Source of the DNA: Globisporangium splendens
Lineage: Eukaryota > Oomycota > Peronosporomycetes > Pythiales > Pythiaceae
NCBI GenBank assembly: GCA_006386115.1
Contig: VFIW01000007.1
Span: forward strand, 20,456 to 84,455
DNA: 64,000 bases
Reading direction: 5' to 3'
Position 1 is the first letter of the stretch; each line of letters begins with the position of its first letter. Positions 1 through 9,872 of the stretch are shown here, piece by piece. The position numbers and the translations under genes are program-made. The notes under the pieces were generated by a model. The model saw only the letters and a program-made list of their open reading frames with translations, was not told the DNA's origin and made no database searches.

Positions 1-446
1 AAGTCCTCGAGTGGATCGACAGCTTCCAGTTCACAATTGGACGCGTCCAGCGAGAGAAGGATATTTCTCGCTGCATTCACCAGGTCGGGATCAGCTGACG
101 CTAATCCTTCCCGACCGAGATTTTCCATCGTGTTGGCAGATGCCGCGCTTTCCGACGCTCCGACGTCGGAAATGGCAACCGCCACGGTGGATCCGCTCGT
201 TTCTCCGTGAGGAGATCCCTCCTCACGACGCTTCTTCCGCGTAGGCTCATTCAAGAGGGCCGCGGACGACGAACGTTTCGCTTCGTTTCGTTTGAGATTT
301 GAACGGTCAACGGAAGAAGACTCGGCTTCTTCCTCCCGATCGTTACACACGACATTCGTCGTGGTGCTACTCATTGGAGTGTTGCAAGGAGTCACCTCCT
401 CGCTACTCGACTCGTAGTCAACAGCATCACTGTCGATCAAAGACAT
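1..446 (-). CDS. Unknown acidic ORF, 5' part only (runs off left edge)
   Basis: An ATG at 446-444 opens a minus-strand frame with no stop through base 1: 148 codons plus two bases. The product starts MSLIDSDAVDYESSSEEV, is rich in Ser, Glu, Asp and Ala, and holds a basic cluster PTRKKRREE near residue 70 that could be a nuclear localisation signal. The last visible part (DPDLVNAARNILLSLDASN) looks helical. I recognise no domain. Position next to a LINE makes a retroelement ORF1/gag-like protein possible, but a host nuclear protein is equally compatible. The C-terminus lies outside the window. Confidence 0.4.
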   Translation of the reverse strand, partial: MSLIDSDAVDYESSSEEVTPCNTPMSSTTTNVVCNDREEEAESSSVDRSNLKRNEAKRSSSAALLNEPTRKKRREEGSPHGETSGSTVAVAISDVGASESAASANTMENLGREGLASADPDLVNAARNILLSLDASNCELEAVDPLED

Positions 447-901
447 TTGTACGAGGTTCACCTCGCACAGCTTGCGGCGTCTGGAAAGCTCTCTGTTGGG
501 CACGGCGCACACTGAGAACTGAGCCCGCAAGACTCAGTGCTCTGCCTTCTGTGACCAGTTCTTCCGAACACGGAAGAACACGAAAGAGCACAGAAGAACC
601 CAGAGGGATTGGTCGCGCACGCGTTTCAACGTGACCAATCGCTTTACGGGGGGATGATATAATGGGGCTTCCCATCACATGGGTTCTTGGGTCCAGAGAG
701 TGTGGGTTTTCACCCACACGGGTTCTACCACTCACATTGAACCCACCCGTTAACCTATCAACACTCTATGAGGCTAGTTGCATTTCTAGCCAATAAGAAC
801 ATTCCATTAGAGTTTAATCCCATTGGATGAGAGTCGGAATGGACACCTGACTATCTACCAATGGGAGACACCGTAGATTTCAGTCCGAGCGATTGCATTT
901 T
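447..901. other. Non-coding stretch with several short hairpins
   Basis: No convincing coding frame. It holds perfect inverted repeats: CCCAT/ATGGG (671-675 with 679-683), GTGTGGGT/ACCCACAC (700-707 with 712-719, 4-nt loop) and TCCCATTGG/CCAATGGGA (818-826 with 858-866). It lies between the start of the left-edge ORF and the LINE insertion, so it may be that ORF's upstream region or an older repeat. Confidence 0.5.
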
Positions 902-916
902 AGCACTTTAAATTCT
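902..916. repeat. LINE target-site duplication, copy 1
   Basis: AGCACTTTAAATTCT, identical to 4883-4897. It borders the 3' end of the minus-strand LINE. Identity stops sharply on both sides of the 15 bases, as expected for a target-site duplication. Confidence 0.85.
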
Positions 917-3900
917 TTTTCTTTATAAGGTGAGGTATGTTTAGGTTCACCGTCGTGGCCTACAATATCCATTCTCCTAACTAATCTTCATTGCGAATTT
1001 CATACAGGAGTGTAAATGTGTCTACAGCGCGGTTTGCAATAGATCACTTCTGAATGCTAAATAATCTTTGACCAGGATGGCATGTTCTCTTGGTCCTATG
1101 TGAGGCTGCCTTGTGTTGTCCAATGACCTTGGATCTTCCGAACTTCGCATAAACCAATGCATGACGTCGTTGTCAAGATTCTGGGTGAGATTGTTGAAAG
1201 CAGCTCTTTGAGTTGGGAAGTGAACCTGCGTTGAGGTTCTGGTATCCATGGCTAGGTTGGCGGCTGAGTCCGCCATCTTGTTGAAGGCACGGTAGTGATG
1301 GTACCATCCTCGGATGTCGATGCAATCCGCGAGTAGTCGACTTGTCTGGTATAAACGTGCCAATCGGTGCTGTCGAGGGGACCGATGCATTCGCTGTTGG
1401 GAGGTAATCAGTGCACTGTCTCCAATCACGTACAGCGGTTCGAAGCGACTGCGTTGGGCTTCTCGGAGTCCATGTATGAGACCCCAGTACTCGGCAAAGT
1501 TGTTGGTCGTGTCCTTCCTGCTATTGGCCATGCTGGCGGTCCAAATTAAACTGGCTGTGTGCGAGTCCTTATGGACACGCACGATAATGGATCCAGTCCC
1601 TCCTGGTCCTGGATTGCCGCGTGATCCACCATCGAAAAACAACAGGTAAACGCCGCGAGTATCATTTGGAGTCAAGGGGATGGCGTCGGTTTGGCTGAGA
1701 AAGCAGTCGACATATGCCTTGAGAACTGCTGCAACCGTGTGACCGTCCGAGTCTCCAGCTTGCGCTTCAGCGAGTCGTGCGAGGTTTCGCATTCCTGCCT
1801 CTAATCTGGTCATCATGATCGCCATCTCAGCAGTCGATTCGATTGGATCCGAATCCATGCGTCGCAGATGCGCACACCAAATGGTCTGTATGAGCGACGC
1901 GCTCATATATCGCCACAGCATGTGTGCGACGGGATAGAGATGATCTTGGAGATGTTCCTTGGAGAACTTGTGTCCGATAATGTGTCTCTTGATCGTGGTC
2001 CATGCATGCCTTGGAGTATCTGGTAGATCCAGACTGAAGATCCAGATTGCGGGGTCGTGACCAGGAGTGATTCCGATCTTCGCCCATAGCGCATAAAAGC
2101 AGTTCCACACGAGTTTGGCTCTCGGACACTCCCAGAATAGATGTTGAACAGAAGATTGGACAACTTGGGAGCATTCGGAATCCGAGCAGGATAGATCAGC
2201 TTTCTCGTAGTTCCACATGGAGAGTCGGTTGGCTTTCAGTCGGAGAAGAGTCTGAGCCGTATAGACTGTAATCCCTGGGATGTTGTGTAATTCGTTCCAT
2301 TGGATTAATTGCAGTCCTGGCCACAGAGATCCTGCTGTATGGACAGCTTTGTTGACTGCTGCATCTCGAGTATCTTTGCCAATTTGTGTCCTCGTTGCTG
2401 CAACTTGTTGCCGATAGAAAGATCTGGTCGTATTGTATCGTCCGTTGCCACCCCATAGTTGCACGATTCTTGTGAAACGTGGATGTGCATGGAACGACAC
2501 CTTCTGCCCGTTCAAGTCTCTTGTTGCCATGATGTCACAGTCCATTGCGGAGTGAACTGTATGCGTAGCTTTGACTAGGGTCGTGTCGACGTGGGTCAGA
2601 GTTGCTTCACTGGTGTGCAGATGCCATTCGTGGTTATAATGACGTTGCCCGTTGTACAGCCGAAGCACATTTGTTTGCTGTGGTCGATACAGAAGCTGTG
2701 GGAAGTTGGATACCAACATAGCACATAACCGCTCGAGCGCTCGAATAGACGGCCGGGAGAATCCGGAGATTCCACATGTTGGGATGAAGTTAAGCATTCC
2801 TGGTCTTATCCACTCCCATCGAAGTATGTCGCCCAGTTGTGCTGTTCCAACTGATAATGATGTGTGAGCAAGCTTGTATGGGGAACAGTTGGAGTCAAGA
2901 AGCCACCCATCCGCAGTCGAGGTCATGTATGGCAGCCATTCTGCACAGAATGTCCCACGTAGCTTTCGTCCTTCAGCGATGATACCTGGAAGCCTGTCAG
3001 ACATTTTAGAGCTGAGGTCGATCTGGAACACATCGCCGTCCCATTGAGCCTGCACAATTGTCGACTTGAAGTGCTCGTAACACCAACGTACATTATCACG
3101 TTCTCTGGGCTCATAGGGTCGAGAATGGAGCGACGCACACAATGCTGCGCCAGTTGTCCACATGTTATCACGAAGCTGGGGTGGCCGCCTTGGAATTGCA
3201 TCGAGCGGCGTGATGTACGTCGAAGAAGCCCTTGTGTTGTGCAGCAAGATTTCCCCGATGACCTGATCGATGTGAGAGGTTGTGAGTGCCCATCTGGAGA
3301 CTGCTGTGGCACTCATCGTCATCAGCTCAGTTCTGATGTTGGGTACTGACAAGCCTCCATTCATTTTTTTGAGTTCAGCTTGTTCTTCCTTCATCCACGG
3401 TTTCGCAGGCTTACCATTCCTTGAGCCCCAGACAAATTGTTTCACTAGGTCGTGTAGCTGATTGACAATAGCCGTAGAGGGCCAGGAGTGCCTGGCCACG
3501 TAAAGCACTTTGGGTATGATGACGGCACTGGCAATTGCTGCGCGTTGGGCGACAGAGTGAGTTTTGAGACGCGCAAGTCGAAGTCTGACACGTAAGGCTT
3601 GGATGCACTTGGACCAGTTACTTGCATTCGAAGGCGTTTGTCCGACTTGGATGCCGAGGTAGCGGCAATGTCCCTCACGTTGTAGCACATGAATGTCACT
3701 GACTGACTCTTCGGTGGAGCTATATTCCTTGTTCAGCGGTAATACTGCAGATTTGTGTCGATTGACTCGAAGCCCAGATGCTGCTCCATATTTGTCCAGG
3801 ATTGCAAACACGGTGTTAATATCCTTGGGATCGCTAAGATAAATGGTCGTGTCGTCTGCGTATCCTCCAATTCTGACTTCAGTTGCGCATCCTGCTGCCT

Positions 3901-4882
3901 GGAGTTCAACGCCGTGTATTTCGTCACTCGCTTCGATTTTCCGATAAAGAACCTCGAACGCCAAGATGAAGAGAAGAGGGGCCAGCGGACATCCTTGACG
4001 AATTCCGGATGTTACGTTGTACTTTCTCGACAGGAAACCGTTGACAACGAACTTGTAAGTGGTTTGAGAGTGTAACACCTTCACTAAGTGTACGAACTTC
4101 AATGGGAATCCAAGATGCTGGAGCGCTTGTACCAGAAAGCTGCGATCGAGTGAATCATAGGCTTTAGCAAAATCAAGGAGCAACGCGATCGCTTTGGACA
4201 TGGTGGGGTCGCTCGTGGCCCGCTGTTGTGCAGCCAATAGCACATCGATCGTCGTCGGGATTGCTCGCCCTGGAACGAAACCAGCTTGCATGTGATGGAT
4301 AAGCCAAGGGAGCACAGTTCGTAATCTGGTTGCAAATATTCGTGTGAATATTTTGTAATCAGAGTTGAGGAGTGCGATTGGCCTGTAGTCCAGCGGCGAC
4401 GCAGCAGAGACGGACTTTTTTATGCAGTGAATATGAGCTTCACTGAACGAACTTGGTAGAACGCATTCGGGTATCCACAAGTTGAAAAGTCGCTCGAAAA
4501 GGCGGTGATCTCGTCGCAGTGGTCTCTGTACCAGTCATTGCCGAGTTCGTCAGGACGGCGAGCTTTGCCTCTCTTGCATTTCTTCACAGCCTGTTTAATT
4601 TCACTCGAATCGATCGGTTTGAACAGGAAGCCTAATCTGTCCGACGGAGGAATAGCTGTTCCTGGATCAAGGATTTGATCGATGTCAGTTTGCAGAGTTG
4701 GCGCCTGTTGCATGATTGATTTCCATCCTTCTCCCATGTCGTCAGCAAGTTCTCGTGAACGCATGGGTCCGTAAGTCGCTGTGCCACCGAGTGTGAAGAT
4801 AGTGTTGTCAAGGAACTTGGTCGAGATGCGCTTGTAGAAGAATTTGCTCGTTTTTCGTTCATGATGCATGTGCTCCCGAAAA
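917..4882 (-). mobile_element. 5'-truncated non-LTR retrotransposon (LINE)
   Basis: About 3.97 kb of sequence lies exactly between two perfect 15-bp direct repeats (902-916, 4883-4897). On the minus strand it encodes an ORF2-type protein with reverse transcriptase and C-terminal RNase H, then roughly 100 nt of 3' UTR ending in a short A-rich run (AAAGAAAAAG at the 917 end). The endonuclease part expected before the RT is absent and the coding frame is open up to the duplication, so the copy is 5'-truncated, as is usual after incomplete target-primed reverse transcription. The matching duplications imply fairly recent insertion. Confidence 0.88.
1022..4882 (-). pseudogene. LINE ORF2 fragment: reverse transcriptase + RNase H, one frameshift
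   Basis: The main open frame, 4480 to 1022, gives 1,152 residues. Visible are the RT palm motifs DFAKAYDSL (about residue 103), the GIRQGCPLAPLLF block (about 159) and the catalytic YADD (207-210), then a long thumb/connection region. A C-terminal RNase H has DGGSRGNPGPGG, the NFAEYWGL glutamate, the GDSA aspartate and a final D in NKMADSAANLAMD. The start of the RT domain (KCKRGKARRPDELGND) lies just upstream in another frame (4887-4420). The two join if one T is missing from the TTTT run near 4497. No other stop interrupts it. The endonuclease domain is lost by 5' truncation, so this copy is not autonomous. Confidence 0.88.
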
Positions 4883-4897
4883 AGCACTTTAAATTCT
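4883..4897. repeat. LINE target-site duplication, copy 2
   Basis: AGCACTTTAAATTCT, identical to 902-916. It abuts the truncated 5' end of the minus-strand element. Flanking bases differ from those of copy 1. Confidence 0.85.
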
Positions 4898-5322
4898 AAC
4901 TATTTTCTCAATCTGCACGTTAGCGCGTAAAGCTCCCTCCCTTCTCTTTGGACACAGCGTTACCGCTGTGCCCTCCCTCTCACATGCGCTTCCTCAACGC
5001 ACGTCTGCACCGTGTAATGGCTACCCCGTTTCAATCTCTTTCTAAAGTTAACAAATTTCAGTTCTATTTTTCCGTGTTTTGAAATGCAGACAAACCATTT
5101 TCAACTCTTTCAAACTGCCTCGCGTCGCCTACCTGCTTGTCTGCGCCAGGCATAAAAACCTTGCAACCTCCAAAATGTGTCTTTTGTTCTGTGTGGCTTC
5201 ATATGCACCTTTTTCTGTCTGCAGTACTGTTGTGGTACCTGGTTCCCTTTTTCTGGTACATTAGTGGTACACTCCTCTTCTTGTGCTCTGATGGGAAACT
5301 CGGTGCACAATGAGTGAATGAG
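4898..5322. other. Non-coding region upstream of UPF3
   Basis: I see no gene here. It holds a pyrimidine-rich tract and one perfect hairpin CACAGCG/CGCTGTG (4953-4959 with 4964-4970). Its distal part should include the UPF3 promoter and 5' UTR. Confidence 0.45.
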
Positions 5323-7201
5323 ATGACGCCGCCACCAGGAGGAGCGAGTCGGCGCAGCGGCGGCGCCAGTAAGGGTGGACGTGGAGGCCGCGGGCGTGGC
5401 GGAGGACGAGGAGAGAAGGCGCTCGCCACCGGGTCGGAGGACGCGGCGCCACGCATCAGTGCGCGCGATGCGAAAGCGAAGCCGCCACACGACAGCAGCA
5501 AGCAGCACAAGCGCGGCAAGGGAGGGGGGAGCGCCAATGCCAATGCGGCAAATGGACGCGCATCATCGTCGAATGCGTCGAGTGCACGCCCCACGCGCGC
5601 CTTAAACGCGGTGATGCGCAAGGTGGTGGTGCGCAACATCCCGCACATGATGGGTGAGGACGCGATCTGGACGCTCTTGGAGGCGCATGGCGTCACGCGA
5701 GACAGTCTCTGGCGCTTTGTGCCGGGCAAAGTGCGCGGCAACAACCGCCAGCCGACCGCGGGCCGCATGTACCTGGACCTGAAGAAGGACCTGGAGCAAG
5801 CGCGGCGACTCATCACGGCGCTCAACGGTCACGTGGTCGACGCGACTGTCGGTGGGTTTAGTTCGTCGCCATGTGTGTGTGTGCAGAGGGTTTAACGACT
5901 GACTGATGGATGCATCTGTTTGTAGACTCACCAACGCGTCTCGAGGTGGAATTCGCGCCGTACCAGAAGATTCCGCGCGACAAGCAGCGCAAGGACGCGA
6001 AGGTGGGCACGATCGACCGCGACCCGGAGTACCTGGCGTTCCTCGAGGAGTTGGCCAAGCCGAAAGAGGTGAGCCCACACTTTATTACCAGCGTGGGACT
6101 TGGTGCGCATATTGACATATGTACATATTTTGCTGCTTTTGTAATTAGAAACTGCCGAGTGCGGAAGTCGTTGCGGACACGGCCGAGGTCGACGTCGCGG
6201 AGAAACCCGTCGCGGCGCTTGTCAAGTACATGAACGAGCGCAAAGTGCACAGTCGCGACAAAGGAAAAGTAAGCGCGTCCGGTTATATATTGTACTTGTT
6301 GAATTCTTGCTGTTGCTGTAGAGTATTCTCACATGGTTTTGCGTTTCTCGCAGGGAAAAAGTGGGAAGTTTGGTGAAAAGGGAAGCGCAGCCGGGAAGCG
6401 CCAGACGCGCAAGAAAGAAGTACGTTGTCGTGTCATATTTTGTGCACACGAGAGCGAATTGTCATGCTTGCTGTGTTGCTGTGTGTTTGTTTGATCTTTA
6501 GAAAACGACTAAGGAGAAAACCAAGACACCAAAAGATCGACGCAAGAACGCTAATGGAGCTACTGGTTGGAGCAGTTTGTTGTGAACAGAAGCAACCACA
6601 AAAGCGAATCGACTCATACCTTTTGTTCTCATTTGATGAATTTGTAGATGCCGCGAAGCCACGAAAAACGCGCGGAGGAGCGAAGAGCTCGTCCAAGAAA
6701 GACGTGGTGTCCAGCCAGGAGGCAATTCAACCTGGCGCGATTCGCATCATGGCACCGAAGTCTCAAGCTGCTGCTGGCAACGTTGCGAGCCAGCAGCCTT
6801 CGAATGGGACGGATGCGAAGAACAAGAACAACAAGAAAGCTGCTGCTGCCAGTGGTGGAGGTGCTGGTGGTGAAGGGGGCGGCCGTAGTCGCGGCAAGGG
6901 ACGTGGCTCGGAGCGCGCACCAAAGGAAGCGAAACCGGCCGACGCCAGTGGTGGTGGTGGCGACAACAATGGAAACGGCGAATCCAAGAACCCACGGCGT
7001 CGTGATTCGCGGGCGGGTGCGTCGGGTGCCAGTGGAAATGCCGCGGGCAAGAAAGACAACAATGCTGGACGCGGAGATCGGGTACGTATTGTTTTTTTGG
7101 TGCCGTGTTTTTGAGTTGATCCTGACAGGACTTCCAAACTGTTGTTGCACAACATTTTGCAGAAGAAGAAAGTGTTCGTCCCGAAAGACCAAAGTGGGTG
7201 A
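5323..7201 (+). CDS. UPF3: UPF3, nonsense-mediated decay factor
   Basis: Seven exons join in frame: 5323-5851, 5926-6068, 6149-6268, 6354-6419, 6502-6565, 6648-7081, 7163-7201 (464 aa). The N-terminus is Gly/Arg-rich. The UPF3 RRM-like domain follows: KVVVRNIPHMMGEDAIW, then VEFAPYQKIPRDK and GTIDRDPEYLAFLEEL, which are family hallmarks, and VAALVKYMNERK. The middle is Lys-rich. Near the end a short QPGAIRI segment resembles the exon-junction-complex-binding motif of UPF3 proteins (tentative). A Gly/Arg/Asn-rich tail follows. In other eukaryotes UPF3 bridges UPF2 and the exon junction complex. I chose the ATG at 5323 because the ATG at 5310 meets a stop after three codons. Confidence 0.9.
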
Positions 7202-7649
7202 TAATGATGTCCCCACGATCTGCGGTCGCTTAAGAAGGAAAGAAAATGGTAATCTGGCGATACCAAGTTTGAACGGAGAAGCTGTTGTCAAGCGACACTT
7301 TTTCCGGATTGGGTTGCACAGTCATGCGGAACATTCGACAGTCTTTGCTGGGGCACGATGGAGCAGTGCCGATACGGAAACATCTCTCTTCTCGAAACGC
7401 AGGGCGGTGCAGAAGGTGGCGCTGGGTTGTTCATTCATATGCGTATGCATGGGGCTGCTTGCAACACGGGACTGACTGCATTTGTGTTCTTCTGAGGAAT
7501 AGTCGTCGATTTGCGAGGGGTATTTTAAGGAGCTGAATCCCAGCTTTGCTTGTGTTTTCGCATCGATGGCTATTTATTGTATCCGGCTGGCTGCACTGCA
7601 TGTGTATGCGTTCTCCCTGTTTGCTTGTGTAGGACGTCGAAAGGAAGCC
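7202..7649. other. Intergenic region UPF3 to RAB28-like gene
   Basis: No supported gene. The frame upstream of the GTPase ATG stays open to 7566, but the residues look non-coding and a TGTGTAG|G acceptor-like site at 7622-7632 suggests a 5'-UTR intron. Confidence 0.4.
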
Positions 7650-8393
7650 ATGCAGACTCGCGGGGATCCGGCGATCAAGCTGGTGCTCTTGGGCAACGGC
7701 TCGGTGGGGAAATCGAGTCTCATCGCGCGGTTTGTCGATGACGGCTTCACGCCTGTGTACAAGCAGACTATCGGCCTCGATTTCTACGAGAAGAAGCTGC
7801 AGTTCCCGCGCGACCAGTGGCTCGTGCTCCAGGTATGGGACATTGGCGGCCAGACGATCAACAGCAAGATGATCGGCAAGTACCTCTTTGGCGTCAATGT
7901 GGCGCTGCTCTGCTACGATGTTACAGATGCACAGTCGTTCAACGACGCCGAAGACTGGCTCCGCGTCGCGAGATCATACAGCAGCAGCGAGACGGGTAAA
8001 CCCATGCACCTCTACCTCGTGGGCAATAAAATCGATCTGATCGTGATCTCGGCCGAAAAGCATGACGAGTTCATCCGGAAGCAAAATCTGCAAGGCGGAT
8101 TCCTCGTCTCGGCGCAGAACGGCGATAATGTGCTCAAGACTGTGTATCGGATCTCGGCGGCCGCAGCGAAGATCCAAGTGTCGGATTTCGAGCTCTCGTT
8201 TTGCGACAAAGTTATCCGCGCGAGCATCCCGGCAGCTTCGGTAATAGGCGGCGGTGGGGACGCCGAGAACGATGGCCGCACAGCCATGGCCGACGAGATC
8301 GAAGCGGAGGACCGCGCCAACGAAGCCAAGAAGCGAGCAAGTCTGGTGAAAGGCAGTGGTGGCAACGCGCCATGCCTCTGTTTGCTCATGTAA
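7650..8393 (+). CDS. RAB28: RAB28-like small GTPase
   Basis: Single-exon, 247 aa from the ATG at 7650. G1 is GNGSVGKSS. The switch I/effector region YKQTIGLDFYEKKL and WDIGGQ (instead of the Rab-typical WDTAGQ) match RAB28, which has the same TIGLDF and WDIGGQ. G4 is NKID and G5 is SAQ. The C-terminus ends CLCLLM, a CAAX-type box (CLLM), as in RAB28 and unlike the CC/CXC ends of most Rabs, so farnesylation is likely. RAB28 relatives act in ciliary, intraflagellar and endosomal traffic. An insertion of about 25 residues rich in Asp/Ala lies before the CAAX end. An in-frame ATG at 7566 would add 28 residues but looks like UTR. Confidence 0.85.
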   Translation: MQTRGDPAIKLVLLGNGSVGKSSLIARFVDDGFTPVYKQTIGLDFYEKKLQFPRDQWLVLQVWDIGGQTINSKMIGKYLFGVNVALLCYDVTDAQSFNDAEDWLRVARSYSSSETGKPMHLYLVGNKIDLIVISAEKHDEFIRKQNLQGGFLVSAQNGDNVLKTVYRISAAAAKIQVSDFELSFCDKVIRASIPAASVIGGGGDAENDGRTAMADEIEAEDRANEAKKRASLVKGSGGNAPCLCLLM

Positions 8394-8467
8394 ATGAGGC
8401 AAACCCAGGTTGAAGGCGCTTTCTTAACAGTGCAGATATAAGGTAATCAGTCTCTTTTTCTTCTTCT

Positions 8468-9872
8468 TTATAGATAACTGCACTCTCGTCGAAGTATCTC
8501 AAGCCGTTCGCTCGGAGATCCGTTGAGGAACGCGAGTCGAAGCAGCTCATTGTGCCGCACTCTGTGAACAGCGCGCGTGAACTGATAGAGACGCGGGAGG
8601 ATCACCGACGTCCACAGGTCCCTACTTCCGCTGGTGCCTGCACTGTTTGACGACGCCGAACAGCTCAAAGGATACGCATTGAGTGAGATGCGCGACACTT
8701 TGATGCTCGCTCTGTCCGTGTTGAGGCACTGCACGAGGTCGCCGTGCTCCAGGTCGAGCATCTTCATGTACACGGCCATCTGGATCTGGTCATGCAGCGG
8801 CGGCGGATCGCGGAACGCGCGCATGCGGTTCTTGACCTCGACGACAATCGGCGTGAGCGCCCAGTCGTCGTCGTCCGAGATCGTGACAACGTCCGTCACG
8901 CCGTCGACCATGCCGCAGATCGAAAAGTACCCACTGGGCAGTCTCCACGACGTTCCACTCTCGTCACTTTCATCATCGTCATCTTCGAAATCGGAGCGTT
9001 TGCTCCATTTCGGCACTTCGAAACGCTGAATTTTGCGGTCCAACATGGCAAAAGTGTCCACATTGGTGGACGCCTCTCCAGCTGATATGGAAGACGCGGT
9101 TGTTGGCAATGCGGCCACTGTCGGCGGACGCGGGAACACGAGAAAGTAAAAGTGCTCGTTCGTCAGCCGCACAGCGCACCCGTGCTGCTTCTCGTAGGAC
9201 GCGAGCGCGAGGTTCTCGTTGCGCACACCGACGCTATGGTGGATCTTCTGCTTGAGCATGCGGCGCGCGTCCTCAATGTCGTCGGCGCCGAGCCTGCGCT
9301 TCGTCTTGGGGTCGTTCAGCAGCGAGTCGACGTTGCGAAGCAGCTGCTGCGCCTTGGCGAGTCGCGCGGGCGGCGCGTTGCGATCCGACGTCCAGCTGAG
9401 GATCTCGCGCAGTCGCGGCGCGACACCTGCGCCCGTCTTGGCCACGAGCGCGTCTAGTTCGGCGTCTTTCGAGACGATGCGCAGCTGTAGCTTATCCGCG
9501 TCGCGCTCGAGAAGCTCCTCATGGTCCTGGTACAGATACTAATTTACACAGTAGAAACAGCCGCATGAACACGAGGAACACATACCAATAGGGGATACAC
9601 AGATAGAACTACGCTGTTAAGAGTGAACGCGCCTCTAGAAATTCCTCGACTGGGTCTCCGAACTCGTGGAGCCCGACGACAACCGCCACTTTGGACGCCG
9701 CGAAGCGCACGACGTCGACACCACCGCCGTCCACCTTGTCATGCGCTGCGTCGTCGTCTGGTGCGTCTACTAGCAGTGTGTTAAATGCATCAGCAGTGCC
9801 ATGCGCACCGGTGGAAGCTTCGTCGCCGTCGCTCAGCAGCTCAATCACGCTCGTGTCGCGCGTGGCCGCCAT
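8468..9872 (-). CDS. PD-(D/E)XK nuclease-like protein
   Basis: The main exon (about 9540-8468) encodes about 356 residues. Its core reads GMVDGVTDVVTISDDDDW followed by PIVVEVKNRMRAF, i.e. a G-x-x-D-G strand and then E-x-K, the pattern of PD-(D/E)XK phosphodiesterases. HDQIQMAVYMKMLDLEHGDLVQC then resembles the Q-rich helix seen in Cas4/EXO5-like members. A first exon from the ATG at 9872 encodes an acidic segment with VIELLSDGDE, a SUMO-interaction-like motif. I could not resolve the intron between about 9640 and 9541. The coding parts on either side look real. Substrate unknown; nuclear DNA repair is a guess from the fold. Confidence 0.6.

Noticed and set aside
1..900. LTR retrotransposon end
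   Set aside because: I looked for TG...CA ends, a primer-binding site and paired LTRs and found none in the window.
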